From contig JAQMWT010000679.1 in assembly GCA_029834535.1 (NCBI GenBank), positions 1-64,000 on the forward strand: a stretch of 64,000 nucleotides of DNA, in the 5' to 3' direction. Made by a program: the position numbers and the translations under genes. The notes beneath the pieces were generated by a model. That model was not told where the DNA came from. It made no database searches and worked only from the letters and a program-made list of their open reading frames with translations. Of this stretch, positions 46,214-58,627 are shown one piece after another. Positions within the stretch are counted from its first letter, which is position 1; each line of letters begins with the position of its first letter. This DNA is from Chrysophaeum taylorii (lineage: Eukaryota; Sar; Pelagophyceae; Pelagomonadales; Pelagomonadaceae).

Positions 46214-49200
46214 CTAGGGTTGCATTTCTTCGGGGGTCATGCCGAGGGAGTCGGTGGCGGCTTGGTCGGCACCGTGGGCGATGAGGACGTCGACCATGTC
46301 GGGGCGTTCGTACTCGTAAGCCCACCAAAGGGGGCCGCGGCCGTCCTTGGATCGCATGTGGACGACGGCGGGGGCGTACTTGATCCAGGACTGGAGGTCA
46401 TCGATGCGGCCGCTGGAAATGATGGACCACATGTGGGTTGTGTCCTCGTTGTTGGACCACTGGGCCCACTCCGCCTGTCGGGCCCTGATAGCGCGCTCTG
46501 TCGCGCGCTCGGCGGCAGCAGCGTCGGCCTCGTGGTCGTACTCGGCGAAGCCATCGTCGTCGTCCTCCTCCTCGTCGTCGTCGTCGTCGTCGCCGTCGTA
46601 ATCCGGGATCTCAAAGTAGTCTCGTGGCTGGTCGAAGTCCGCCTCGGAGGTCGCCTTACCCTCCATGCGCGCCATGTAGGAATCGACATACTTGCTCGCC
46701 GACGCGTCGCGCTTCTTGTTGAAGTCCTCGAGTTGCGCGAAGTTGATGCGGCGGTCGATAAGGGGTTTGAGCGCAGGCGGGTACTGACCGACGCAATACC
46801 ACGAGCCCGGTGCGTCGCAGACGCGGTTGGCGGGGTCGGCGACCCACTTCTTGGAGGATTTGGAGACACGCTGGACCTTGTAGATGCGGACCTTGTTGAA
46901 CCTCGAGGTGTAGACTTCGCGGAACAACGAGGGGTCGACCCTGACGCCAGGGCGTTGGTTGTTGGCGTGGAGTTTGTAGAGCAGCGATTCGGCCATCATG
47001 GGGGTCGGCGTGCCGTGGCGATCGACGAAGCCAAAGCGCGCGCACGTTGGATCGTGTGGGCAAATGTCGCGAAAGACCGAGTTGCCGATGCGGGCCATGT
47101 GGGGGGACTTGGCGAGGTCGTCGCCGCCGCCGCCCGTCCAGACGAGAACGTAATCCGCCAGGTGGCGCACGATGCGGTGCGCCTGCTTCTCGGGCGACGT
47201 GAGGCACCGGCCGAGCGTCGCGATGTGCTCGTGGTTCCACGTGTTGCCGTCGGCGATCGTCGTCCGGTTCGCAATGCCGTTGATCTGGTAGCCGTAATCC
47301 CACCACGCCATGACGCGCGCGTCCTCGGGCGTGTTGTCGCGCAGCCACCAGTACGCCTCGCGATAGTCGTCGACCATGACTGGTGTGCCGTCGCGGAGGT
47401 GTGCGCGGAACATGATCGACGGCTGCGACATGCCCTCGGCGAGCGACCACGCGTAATCGCTGAACTGCTTGTAGTAGTGAACCGCGGCGGCCAGCGCGGC
47501 CGCGGCGACGACCGTCCGCGCGATGCGCAGCTTGGGCGACCGGACGGCGTCCACGACGGCGTCCATCGACTCGCGCACGAGATCACCCGCGTTCTCGATC
47601 GACCGCACCAGCGACGCGCCGCCTTTGGCACCGCCTTTGCGCGACGACCCCGACGGCCGGCTCCCGCCCGCCCGCCGGCTCGCGCCGCCCTTTCTCCTCG
47701 ACTCGGCCACGGCGGCATCGAGGATCTTGTCCTCGTCGCCGTCGGCTTTGGGTGCCCCCGAAGAGCCCGGGCCGCCGCCGTTGCTCTTCTTGCCGCCACC
47801 GCCGCCCCCCACCTTTTTCGACTTCTTAGCGCTCGCCGGCGCCGCCGCCGCCTGAGACGCCGCCGCCGACGAGGACGACGCGACCTCGCCGTCACCTCGT
47901 CGATGCGCACTGGACCCTCCTCCAGCGACTCCGAGGAGGGCGTCGACGAGAGGGGGCGCCGTCGCGTCGACGGCAAAGCCCAACGCGACGCCCGCGAGCG
48001 CCGACGCGACGGGTCCGAGGAAAATTATGAGTCGGACCATCTTGGACGAGAAGAAGTAGGCGAAGCACGCGTACAACGATATGAAGAACTTGGCGTCGGT
48101 GCGCTGGAAGAGCAACGTCAGCACGAGGCCGACGGGGGCGGCGTACGTCGTGTAGTGGAGGTAGTGCCAGTACGCGTTGGCCGACGCCGGCTGGTGCTCG
48201 GCGACGCTGTCGACCAGCGGGTTGCCGGTGCGCGTGTGTTTCACGAACAGACCTCGGACGCGCGACGAGATGGGGCCAAAGTACCCCATCGAGAACAATC
48301 CCGAGCACACCGCCAGCCCCACGGCACCCGCGGCCCCGAAGATCTGCGCGCGGAGCTTCCATGCGGCGAATCCCGTCACCTTTGCCCGGCGGCGCAGGAT
48401 CTCGCTCGCCTCGACGAGTTGCATCCCCACGAACACCGCGCCAGGCGCGAGCTGCTCGAGGCTGCGGAGCGGCGCGAGCCCCACAACCGGAACGCGGGTC
48501 GCACCGAGCGTCCCGATCGCGTACCACAGTGAATACGCCCGGTGGAGCGACGACGAGTATCGTCCGAGGCAGACCAACAGCGCCGCGTGCGCCCCGATCA
48601 TGTTGAGCACAAACACGAATCCACCCCACGCCGCGACCATGTTGACGTATGCTAACCCCGCCAAGGCTCCCAACGGCCACGACTTGGGACTCCGGAGCGA
48701 GCGGCACCACAACCAAAAGGTCAAACACATCGCCGTCATCGCGACGCTCTCGTTGTCGTAGCCGCCGCCCACGCTCCGCATCAGATGCGCCGGGATGACG
48801 GCCATGATGAGCATCGCCGCGACCGCCGCGTTGGCGCTTCTCGAGCACTCGTACGTCAGCAACCCCAGCAAAAACGTCGCGCTCACACCAAACCACACGG
48901 GCACGTACACGCACACGTCGTTTAGACTCATTTCGTAACCAAACCAGTCGTTTAGAATGCGCCACGACAACACCGACGTGATCTGCATCCCCGGGTAGAT
49001 TGTCGTCCCGACGGGACGCCCCAACGGATACCAAGATTTGTAGTCGAACCATCGAAAAAAGCTCGTCCATCCGTTGGCGGCGAGGTACTCGGTTGCTCGG
49101 TAATTGAACCAAGGGTCAAACTCGTGGATCACGTTGCCGTAGATGCGGACAGCGAACATCCGGATGTGGTACGCATTGTGCGCGGCGAGCAGTACGAGCA

Positions 49201-49240
49201 ACACTCGCACCACATGACCTGCGTACTCCCCTCCTGCCAT
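46214..49240 (-). CDS. STT3: Oligosaccharyltransferase catalytic subunit STT3 with C-terminal ankyrin-like tail
   Basis: A 1008-residue ER membrane protein that transfers the lipid-linked glycan to Asn in nascent proteins. N-terminal VIHEFDPWFNYRATEYL holds the first acidic site. A dozen or so membrane segments follow to about residue 600, with a Ser/Lys/Gly-rich loop around 440-540. WWDYGYQI (about 643-650) is the acceptor-site WWDYG motif, then GNTWNHEHIATLG. Usual STT3 is 700-850 residues. Here an acidic linker leads to about 90 extra residues that read as ankyrin repeats (DGRGPLWWAYEYERPDMVDV, LIAHGADQAATDSLGMTPEE). The tail would be lumenal if topology is normal. Divergent from methionine synthase with 187 bp between starts. 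Intronless. Confidence 0.92.
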   Translation of the reverse strand: MAGGEYAGHVVRVLLVLLAAHNAYHIRMFAVRIYGNVIHEFDPWFNYRATEYLAANGWTSFFRWFDYKSWYPLGRPVGTTIYPGMQITSVLSWRILNDWFGYEMSLNDVCVYVPVWFGVSATFLLGLLTYECSRSANAAVAAMLIMAVIPAHLMRSVGGGYDNESVAMTAMCLTFWLWCRSLRSPKSWPLGALAGLAYVNMVAAWGGFVFVLNMIGAHAALLVCLGRYSSSLHRAYSLWYAIGTLGATRVPVVGLAPLRSLEQLAPGAVFVGMQLVEASEILRRRAKVTGFAAWKLRAQIFGAAGAVGLAVCSGLFSMGYFGPISSRVRGLFVKHTRTGNPLVDSVAEHQPASANAYWHYLHYTTYAAPVGLVLTLLFQRTDAKFFISLYACFAYFFSSKMVRLIIFLGPVASALAGVALGFAVDATAPPLVDALLGVAGGGSSAHRRGDGEVASSSSAAASQAAAAPASAKKSKKVGGGGGGKKSNGGGPGSSGAPKADGDEDKILDAAVAESRRKGGASRRAGGSRPSGSSRKGGAKGGASLVRSIENAGDLVRESMDAVVDAVRSPKLRIARTVVAAAALAAAVHYYKQFSDYAWSLAEGMSQPSIMFRAHLRDGTPVMVDDYREAYWWLRDNTPEDARVMAWWDYGYQINGIANRTTIADGNTWNHEHIATLGRCLTSPEKQAHRIVRHLADYVLVWTGGGGDDLAKSPHMARIGNSVFRDICPHDPTCARFGFVDRHGTPTPMMAESLLYKLHANNQRPGVRVDPSLFREVYTSRFNKVRIYKVQRVSKSSKKWVADPANRVCDAPGSWYCVGQYPPALKPLIDRRINFAQLEDFNKKRDASASKYVDSYMARMEGKATSEADFDQPRDYFEIPDYDGDDDDDDEEEDDDDGFAEYDHEADAAAAERATERAIRARQAEWAQWSNNEDTTHMWSIISSGRIDDLQSWIKYAPAVVHMRSKDGRGPLWWAYEYERPDMVDVLIAHGADQAATDSLGMTPEEMQP

Positions 49241-49427
49241 TGCCTATTACAATTCGCCGCCGTCGGTCACCATACGCCTCGCTGTCTTCGCTCGACTTCG
49301 ACTAAAAAAATAAAATAAAACCCCCGCCAAAGTCTGTCCCAAACCCTACCTGCGTCGACGCTTTTTTGTGTGACTACACACACGCTGACGCACCTACGGA
49401 AAGGGATCTCCAAAAGGGCCTCCGGCG

Positions 49428-52400
49428 ATGGTGTCCAAAAGCCGCCACCCACGCCATGTCTTTCAATGGGAACGCGACTTTGTCGAAAAGCCGCAGACCG
49501 AGCCGCCGCTGCCACCGACCAAGGTGGCGAACAGTCACGTGCCCAACGCCTACTCCTACAGCGGCCTCTCACATCCGTATATTCTGAAAGCGCGCGAGAA
49601 GCGACCATCCCTCGAAACCTCGCAGTGGAAAGACCTCTCGACCGAGTGGGCGCAGCCGAAGGACTTGCATCCTGAGGGGTTCCCATACTTTGTCCGCGGT
49701 CGCGACAGCGTGCGCACCTACATTACCGAGCTCTTCCAGACGCGCATCGCGATGTACGACGGCGCCATGGGCACCATGATCCAGAAGCACAAGCTCGAAG
49801 AAGACGCGTTCCGCGGCGATCGGTTTAAAGACTACCACATGCTCATCAAAGGTAACAACGACCTGCTATCGATCACGCAGCCGCACATCATCCGCGACAT
49901 CTACGAGAAGTACCTGGTGGAGGGTGGTTCGCAACTCATCGGCACCAACACCTTTTCAAGCACGACCATCGCTCAGGCCGACTACGACATGCAATCGCTC
50001 ATCTACGAGCTCAACTACGACTCCGCGCGACTTGCACGCGAAGCATGTGACAAGGTTACTGCCCAAGATCCGACAAAGCCGCGCTTCGTTGTCGGCGCTA
50101 TTGGTGCGTCTAATGGAGTCCACAGCTTGATTGACACTCATCATTGTAGGTCCCACGAACCGCACGGCATCGATCTCGCCTGACGTCAACGACCCGACGG
50201 CGCGCAACTGCACGTTCGACGAGCTCGTGGAGGCCTATTACGAGCAGTGCGTCAGTCTTGTCGACGGCGGTGCGGATATCCTCATGGTCGAGACGATCTT
50301 CGACACGCTCAACGCGAAAGCTGCCGTCTTTGCCGTGAATGAGTACCTTGAACACGCTAGTGTTGACATCCCGCTTTTTATCTCGGGTACCCTCGTCGAC
50401 CAGAGTGGACGCACGCTCTCGGGTCAGACCGGCGAGGCGTTTTACGTGAGCGTCCGCCACGCCAAGCCGATTTGTGTCGGTCTCAACTGTGCTCTCGGTG
50501 CTGCGGCAATGACACCCTTCCTCAAGCGGCTAGCGGATTGTGCTGAGTGCTTCGTGCACGTGTACTCGAACGCCGGGCTCCCTAACGCGATGGGCGGCTA
50601 CGACGACACCCCAGCGGATATGGCGCGCGAGAACGTCGTCTTCGCTGAGAACGGTTGGGTCAACATGATCGGTGGGTGCTGCGGCTCCACGCCCCCTCAC
50701 ATCGCGTCGATACAATCCGCGGTTGCACACCTCAAACCTCGCCCTCTACCGACGCTCAAGGCGCCTAAGATGTGGCTCTCGGGCCTGGAGGACTTTGTGG
50801 TCGAAGGCACCTACAACAACTGTGGTCTACCTTTTGTGAACGTCGGCGAGCGGTGCAACATTGCTGGGTCGCGCAAGTTTAAGCGCCTTGTCATGGAGGG
50901 CAAGTTTGCCGAGGCGATGGACATCGCGAAGGACCAGGTCGAAGCCGGCGCTCACGTCATAGACGTCAATGTTGACGACGGCATGCTGGACGGCCTCGTG
51001 GCTATGCAGAAGTTCATCAAGATGGCGGTGACCGAGCCTGACGTTGCCAAGGTGCCGTTTATGATTGACTCGTCCAAGTTCGAGATTGTGGAAGCCGGGC
51101 TCAAGTGGTGCCAAGGCAAGCCAATCGTCAACAGTATTTCTCTCAAGGTCGGCGAAGAGAAGTTCAAGGAACATGCGATCTGTCTGCGCAAGCACGGTGC
51201 AGCTGTGGTTGTCATGGCGTTCGATGAGCACGGCCAGGCCGCATCGAAGGAGGACAAGATCCGCATCTGCAAACGGAGCTACGATATGCTCGTTAGCGAG
51301 CCCATCTGTTTCCCACCCGAGGACATTGTGTTCGATCCCAATATCCTCACGATTGGCACGGGTATCGAGGAGCACAACAGCTACGGCATCGACTTCATCC
51401 ATGCTGTTCGTGAGATCAAGGAGGTGTGCCCCTGGGCCAAGATCAGCGGCGGCGTCTCGAACCTGTCTTTCGGTTTCCGCGGCGTTAACATTATTCGCGA
51501 GTCGATTCACGCTGTTTTTCTGCACCGTGCCTGCGTGGAGTCTGGAATGGATATGGGCATCGTCAACGCCAAGGAGATGCTCGCTATCGAAGATCTTGAC
51601 GAGGACCTTCGCGACATGTGCACTGACGCTGTCCTAAACCTTACTGGTAGGGCGACAGAGGAGCTTACAGAACGCTCGCAGTGGGAGCAAGATGTCAAAG
51701 TTGCCAAGAAAGAAGGACGCCCGCTTCCACCCAAGCCTCGTCACTACAAGCGACAGCCCCGCAAAGTTTTCTCGTGGGAACGTGACTTTGTCGAAAAGCC
51801 GCAGTCGACGCCGCCGCTGCCGCCGACCAAGGTGGCGAAAAATCACGTGCCCAACGCCTACTCCTACAGCGGCCTCTCACATCCATACGTTCTCAAGGCA
51901 CGCGAGAAGCGACCATCCCTCGAAACCTCCCAGTGGAACGACCTCTCGACCGAGTGGGCGCAGCCGAAGGACTTGTATCCTGAGGGGTTCCCATACTTTG
52001 TCCGCGGTCGCGACAGCGTGCGCACCTACATTACCGAGCTCTTCCAGACGCGCATCGCGATGTACGACGGCGCCATGGGCACCATGATCCAGAAGCACAA
52101 GCTCGAAGAAGACGCGTTCCGCGGCGATCGGTTTAAAGACTACCACATGCTCATCAAAGGTAACAACGACCTGCTATCGATCACGCAGCCGCACATCATC
52201 CGTGACATCTACGAGAAATACCTGGTGGAGGGTGGTTCGCAACTCATCGGCACCAACACCTTTTCGAGCACCACCATCGCTCAGGCCGACTACGACATGC
52301 AATCGCTCATCTACGAGCTCAACTACGACTCCGCGCGACTTGCACGCGAAGCATGTGACAAGGTTACTGCCCAAGATCCGACAAAGCCGCGCTTCGTTGT

Positions 52401-55400
52401 CGGCGCTATTGGTGCGTCTAATGGAGTCCACAGCTTGATTGACACTCATCATTGTAGGTCCCACGAACCGCACGGCATCGATCTCGCCTGACGTCAACGA
52501 CCCGACGGCGCGCAACTGCACGTTCGACGAGCTCGTGGAGGCCTATTACGAGCAGTGCGTCAGTCTTGTCGACGGCGGTGCGGATATCCTCATGGTCGAG
52601 ACGATCTTCGACACGCTCAACGCGAAAGCTGCCGTCTTTGCCGTGAATGAGTACCTTGAACACGCTAGTGTTGACATCCCGCTTTTTATCTCGGGTACCC
52701 TCGTCGACCAGAGTGGACGCACGCTCTCGGGTCAGACCGGCGAGGCGTTTTACGTGAGCGTCCGCCACGTCAAGCCGATTTGTGTCGGTCTCAACTGTGC
52801 TCTCGGTGCTGCGGCAATGACACCTTTCCTCAAGCGGCTAGCAGATTGTGCTGAATGCTTCGTGCACGTGTACTCGAACGCCGGGCTCCCTAACGCGATG
52901 GGCGGCTATGACGACACCCCAGCGGATATGGCGCGCGAGAACGTCGTCTTCGCTGAGAACGGTTGGGTCAACATGATCGGTGGGTGCTGCGGCTCCACGC
53001 CCCCTCACATCGCGGCGATTCAAGCCGCGGTTGCGCACCTTAAACCTCGCCCTCTACCGACGCTCAAGGCGCCTAAGATGTGGCTCTCGGGCCTGGAGGA
53101 CTTTGTGGTCGAAGGCAGCTATAACAACTGTGGTCTACCTTTTGTGAACGTCGGCGAGCGGTGCAACATTGCCGGGTCGCGTAAGTTCAAGCGTTTATTG
53201 ATGGAGGGCAAGTTTGCCGAGGCGATGGACATCGCGAAGGACCAGGTCGAAGCCGGCGCTCACGTCATCGACGTCAATGTTGATGACGGCATGCTGGACG
53301 GCCTCATGGCCATGCAGAAGTTCATCAAGATGGCAGTGACCGAGCCTGACGTTGCCAAGGTGCCGTTTATGATTGACTCGTCCAAGTTCGAGATTGTGGA
53401 GGCCGGGCTCAAGTGGTGCCAAGGCAAACCAATCGTCAACAGTATTTCCCTCAAGGTCGGCGAAGAGAAGTTCAAGGAACATGCGACCTGTCTGCGCAAG
53501 CACGGCGCTGCTGTAGTTGTGATGGCGTTCGACGAGTATGGCCAGGCGGCATCGAAGGAGGACAAGATCCGCATCTGCAAACGGAGCTACGATATGCTCG
53601 TTGGCGAGCCCATCTGTTTCCCACCCGAGGACATCGTGTTCGATCCCAATATCCTCACGATTGGCACGGGTATCGAGGAGCACAACAGCTATGGCATCGA
53701 CTTCATCCACGCCGTTCGTGAGATCAAGGAGGTATGCCCCTGGGCCAAGATCAGCGGCGGCGTCTCGAACTTGTCATTCGGCTTCCGTGGAGCGAATATT
53801 GTTCGCGAGTCGATCCACGCCGTCTTCTTGCATCACGCTTGCTTGGAGTCGGGTATGGACATGGGCATCGTCAATGCTAAGGAGGTGCGCATTGTTCGAG
53901 CAATCACCAAGGTTTGATTCGCAGATGCTTGGCCTCACCGACTTGGACGAGGACATGCGCGACATGTGTGAGGACGCAGTCCTTAATAGGACATCAGAGG
54001 CAACCGAGGCCCTTACGGAACGATCGGCGTGGGAGCAAGAAGCGAGAATCGCCCAAAAAGAAGGGAAGCCTGTGCCACGCAAACCGCGCTATTGCAAGAA
54101 GCAGAAACGCAAGATGTTTTCCTGGGAACGCGACTTTGTCGAAAAGCCGCAGACCGAGCCGCCGCTGCCACCGACCAAGGTGGCGAAAAATCACGTGCCC
54201 AACGCCTACTCCTACAGCGGCCTCTCACATCCATACGTTCTCAAGGCACGCGAGAAGCGACCATCCCTCGAAACCTCCCAGTGGAACGACCTCTCGACCG
54301 AGTGGGCGCAGCCGAAGGACTTGTATCCTGAGGGGTTCCCATACTTTGTCCGCGGTCGCGACAGCGTGCGCACCTACATTACCGAGCTCTTCCAGACGCG
54401 CATCGCGATGTACGACGGCGCCATGGGCACCATGATCCAGAAGCACAAGCTCGAAGAAGACGCGTTCCGCGGCGATCGGTTTAAAGACTACCACATGCTC
54501 ATCAAAGGTAACAACGACCTGCTATCGATCACGCAGCCGCACATCATCCGCGACATCTACGAGAAATACCTGGTGGAGGGTGGTTCGCAACTCATCGGCA
54601 CCAACACCTTTTCGAGCACCACCATCGCTCAGGCCGACTACGACATGCAATCGCTCATCTACGAGCTCAACTACGACTCCGCGCGACTTGCACGCGAAGC
54701 ATGTGACAAGGTTACTGCCCAAGATCCGACAAAGCCGCGCTTCGTTGTCGGCGCTATTGGTGCGTCTAATGGAGTCCACAGCTTGATTGACACTCATCAT
54801 TGTAGGTCCCACGAACCGCACGGCATCGATCTCGCCTGACGTCAACGACCCGACGGCGCGCAACTGCACGTTCGACGAGCTCGTGGAGGCCTATTACGAG
54901 CAGTGCGTCAGTCTTGTCGACGGCGGTGCGGATATCCTCATGGTCGAGACGATCTTCGACACGCTCAACGCGAAAGCTGCCGTCTTTGCCGTGAATGAGT
55001 ACCTTGAACACGCTAGTGTTGACATCCCGCTTTTTATCTCGGGTACCCTCGTCGACCAGAGTGGACGCACGCTCTCGGGTCAGACCGGCGAGGCGTTTTA
55101 CGTGAGCGTCCGCCACGCCAAGCCGATTTGTGTCGGTCTCAACTGTGCTCTCGGTGCTGCGGCAATGACGCCTTTCCTCAAGCGGCTAGCGGATTGTGCT
55201 GAGTGCTTCGTGCACGTGTACTCGAACGCCGGGCTCCCTAACGCGATGGGCGGCTACGACGACACCCCAGCGGATATGGCGCGCGAGAACGTCGTCTTCG
55301 CTGAGAACGGTTGGGTCAACATGATCGGTGGGTGCTGCGGCTCCACGCCCCCTCACATCGCGTCGATACAATCCGCGGTTGCACACCTCAAGCCCCGCCC

Positions 55401-58393
55401 TCTACCGACTCTCAAGGCGCCGAAGATGTGGCTCTCGGGCCTCGAAGATTTTGTCGTCGAAGGCACCTACAACAACTGTGGTCTACCTTTCGTGAACGTC
55501 GGTGAGCGGTGCAACATTGCTGGGTCGCGCAAGTTTAAGCGCCTTGTCATGGAGGGCAAGTTTGCCGAGGCGATGGACATCGCGAAGGACCAGGTCGAAG
55601 CCGGCGCTCACGTCATCGACGTCAATGTTGACGACGGCATGCTGGACGGCCTCGTGGCCATGCAGAAGTTCATCAAGATGGCGGTGACCGAACCCGACGT
55701 TGCCAAGGTGCCGTTTATGATTGACTCGTCCAAGTTCGAGATTGTGGAGGCCGGGCTCAAGTGGTGCCAAGGCAAACCAATCGTCAACAGCATTTCTCTC
55801 AAGGTCGGCGAAGAGAAGTTCAAGGAACACGCGATCTGCTTGCGCAAGCACGGCGCTGCTGTAGTTGTGATGGCGTTCGACGAGTATGGCCAGGCGGCGT
55901 CGAAGGAGGACAAGATCCGCATCTGCAAACGGAGCTACGATATGCTCGTTAGCGAGCCCATCTGTTTCCCACCCGAGGACATCGTGTTCGATCCCAATAT
56001 CCTCACTATTGGCACGGGTATCGAGGAGCACAACAGCTACGGCATCGACTTCATCCATGCCGTTCGTGAGATCAAGGAGGTGTGCCCTTGGGCCAAGATC
56101 AGCGGCGGCGTCTCGAACTTGTCGTTCGGTTTTCGTGGCGTTAACATTATTCGCGAGTCAATCCACGCCGTATTCTTGCATCACGCTTGTGTCGACTCCG
56201 GTATGGATATGGGCATTGTCAACGCCAAGGAGATGCTCGCCGTCTCCGAGATCCCGTCTCAACTCAGGGAAGTGTGCACCGACGCCGTGCTCAACCTTCG
56301 CTCTGACGCAACCGAGCGGCTGTTGGCCGCGACCGAGGCGGAAAAAGAAGCGGCCGAGCGACGTAAGCGCGGCGAGACTGCGGGTGGTGCGGGCCCGTCG
56401 AAACCGACGACGTGGCGCGACATGCCGATTGAGGAACGATTGACTCACTCGCTCGTCAAGGGCATTTCAGAGTTTGTCGACCAAGACACCGAAGAGATGC
56501 GGGCTGCCATCGCCGAACGTGGTGGCAAAACCCTAGAGGTCATCGAGGGTCCTCTCATGAGCGGAATGAACGTGGTCGGTGACCTGTTCGGGTCGGGCAA
56601 AATGTTCTTGCCGCAAGTCATCAAGTCGGCGCGCGTCATGAAAAAGGCAGTCGCTTACCTGCTCCCTTTTATGGATACCGAGAAGCGAGAGGCAATGTTG
56701 GCGCAGGGTCTTGATCCTGATGCTGTCGACGATAACGACGACTCGCAGTATGCCGGCAAATTTCTTATTGCCACTGTAAAGGGCGATGTACACGACATCG
56801 GGAAAAACATTGTTGCCGTTGTGCTCGGCTGCAACAACTTCAAGGTTTATGACATTGGCGTCATGTGCGAATGCGAGAAGATACTCGAGGCAGCTAAGAA
56901 GTACAAGGTCGATGCAATTGGCCTCTCAGGGCTCATCACGCCGTCTCTCGACGAGATGGTCTTCGTTGCTAAGGAGATGTCCAAGGCAGGCTTCAACGTT
57001 CCACTGCTCATCGGCGGCGCGACCACCTCGAAGATGCACACGGCCGTCAAGATTTCGCCGATGTACGCGTCTGACGAGCATCCAGTGATCCACGTGCTCG
57101 ACGCCTCGCGCGCGGTTACGGTCGTCTCGAATCTGCTCAACGAACAGGAGAAGCCCGACTTCGTTGCAGACCTCGCCGACGAGTATGCCGAACTCCGGGA
57201 CGAGTACGCTCGCGCGGTGTCCTTATTTACGAATTTTTCGAAACACAGCGCCGCCCTAAAAACCAAAGGCACCGCGCTTGCATGTTCTGCGTTTTGTGCA
57301 AGGAGCCTCACTTGATCACGTGGTCATGCGTAGTTGTTGATCATCACGTCTTCGTAGGTACTACGCGTCGCTCGAGGACCGGAAGTTTCTGCCCTTGGAA
57401 CAAGCCAAAAAGAAGCGGCACGAGCTCGACCCTGCCAAGTTGGCGCCCTCGCCAAAAAAGCCGCTCGGGGCGCATGCGGTGACCTACGATATTCCGAGCG
57501 TTGTGCCCTTTATCGATTGGAACCCGTTTTTCCAGACGTGGGAACTTCGCGGGCGCTACCCAAACCGTGGTTACCCGAAGATTTTCAACGACGAAACGGT
57601 TGGTACCGAGGCCAAGAGACTCTTCGACGACGCTCAGAAAATGCTCAAGGAGATCATCGACGAACAGAAGCTCAAACTTCGCGGCGTCTACGGCCTCTAC
57701 GCAGCGCAGCGCTCCGCCGGTGGCGAAGACGTGGACGTGTGGGTCTCGGACGCGGCGCGCAATGCCGAGGAGCCGCCGGCGGCCACCTTCTGCATGCTCC
57801 GCCAGCAAGCAGAGATCGAGGGGGCGTCCACGTACTACTCCCAAGCTGATTTCATAGCGGCGCGCGGGGAAGGCACGGACTATCTCGGCATGTTCGCAGT
57901 CGCGTGTTTCGGCGCGGACGAGTGGGCGCTAAAATACGAATCCCAAAACGATGATTTCTCCAAGATCATGATGCAGGCCATCGCCGACCGCCTCGTCGAG
58001 GCGTGCGCCGAGGCACTGCACCGCGACATGCGCGTCGACCACTGGGGTTACGCCGCCCAGGAGGACCTCTCGCCAGATGACCTACTCAAAGTTAAGTACG
58101 ATGGGATCCGCCCCGCGCCCGGCTACCCGTCCCAGCCAGACCACACGGAGAAACGCACCATGTGGGACCTCATGCGTGTCGAAGAGCTAGCGGGCATCCA
58201 GCTCTCGGAGAGCCTCTCCATGATGCCGGCGTCCTCGGTTTCCGCTCTCGTCTTTGCCCACCCGGACTCCACGTACTTTGCCGTCGGCAAGGTTGAGAAG
58301 GACCAAGTCAAATCGTATGCCGAACGCAAAGGCCTTGATCTCCATCAAATGGAGCGATGGCTCAGCCCCATCCTCAACTACGAACGCAACTAA
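49428..58393 (+). CDS. METH: Cobalamin-dependent methionine synthase with three homocysteine/folate modules
   Basis: Six exons: 49428-50103, 50150-52411, 52458-53884, 53925-54759, 54806-57203, 57358-58393, all GT...AG, giving 8634 coding bases and 2877 residues (human MS 1265, E. coli MetH 1227). The protein has three copies of the homocysteine-binding plus methyltetrahydrofolate-binding half (starting at residues 14, 768 and 1522), then one cap, one cobalamin domain (GDVHDIGKN near 2392) and one SAM-dependent reactivation domain (from about 2533; [17 protein letters not shown]). Each module keeps the three zinc cysteines (C339, C402, C403 and equivalents), spaced 63 apart as in E. coli. The reading frame runs through both module junctions, and the linkers differ between junctions. 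Confidence 0.88.
49467..51774 (+). repeat. Methionine synthase module 1 (2308-bp repeat unit)
   Basis: Starts at TGGGAACGCGACTTTGTCG and contains the 46-nt intron 50104-50149. Homocysteine domain, folate domain, and a Lys-rich linker ([19 protein letters not shown]) joining module 2. Confidence 0.9.
51775..54122 (+). repeat. Methionine synthase module 2 (2348-bp repeat unit)
   Basis: Offset from module 1 by exactly 2308 bp. Contains the homologous 46-nt intron (52412-52457) and an additional 40-nt intron (53885-53924) after NAKE that modules 1 and 3 lack. This accounts for the 40-bp length difference. The linker to module 3 is [19 protein letters not shown]. Confidence 0.9.
54123..56240 (+). 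repeat. Methionine synthase module 3
   Basis: Third repeat, with intron 54760-54805. After NAKEMLAV it leaves the repeat and continues into the cap and cobalamin domains found once per protein. Confidence 0.88.
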
Positions 58394-58578
58394 TCGCCAT
58401 TTCTTCATCCCTTCCTTCCTTTTCTTTAATCTCTCTCGATCGGCAGCCGCCGCGCCCCGCGCCATCGGGCCGCGCCGGACGACGCTTGTGGCAGCTGTTG
58501 ACTCATCATTGTTCCGAAATGAAGACAGGCGCCCTCGACGGGTGTCGGCTACCGTCCAGACACCACACACAATCGTTG

Positions 58579-58627
<49 letters not shown>

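Noticed and set aside
46175-48532. Long plus-strand open frame (785 codons) opposite STT3
   Set aside because: Composition is Arg/Val/Gly-rich and without domains. It is the antisense shadow of a GC-rich gene whose sense frame has all STT3 motifs.
49428-58393. Three separate methionine synthase genes or pseudogene copies
   Set aside because: No stop or start lies at either junction, the frame continues through diverged linkers, and only the last module has cobalamin and reactivation domains.
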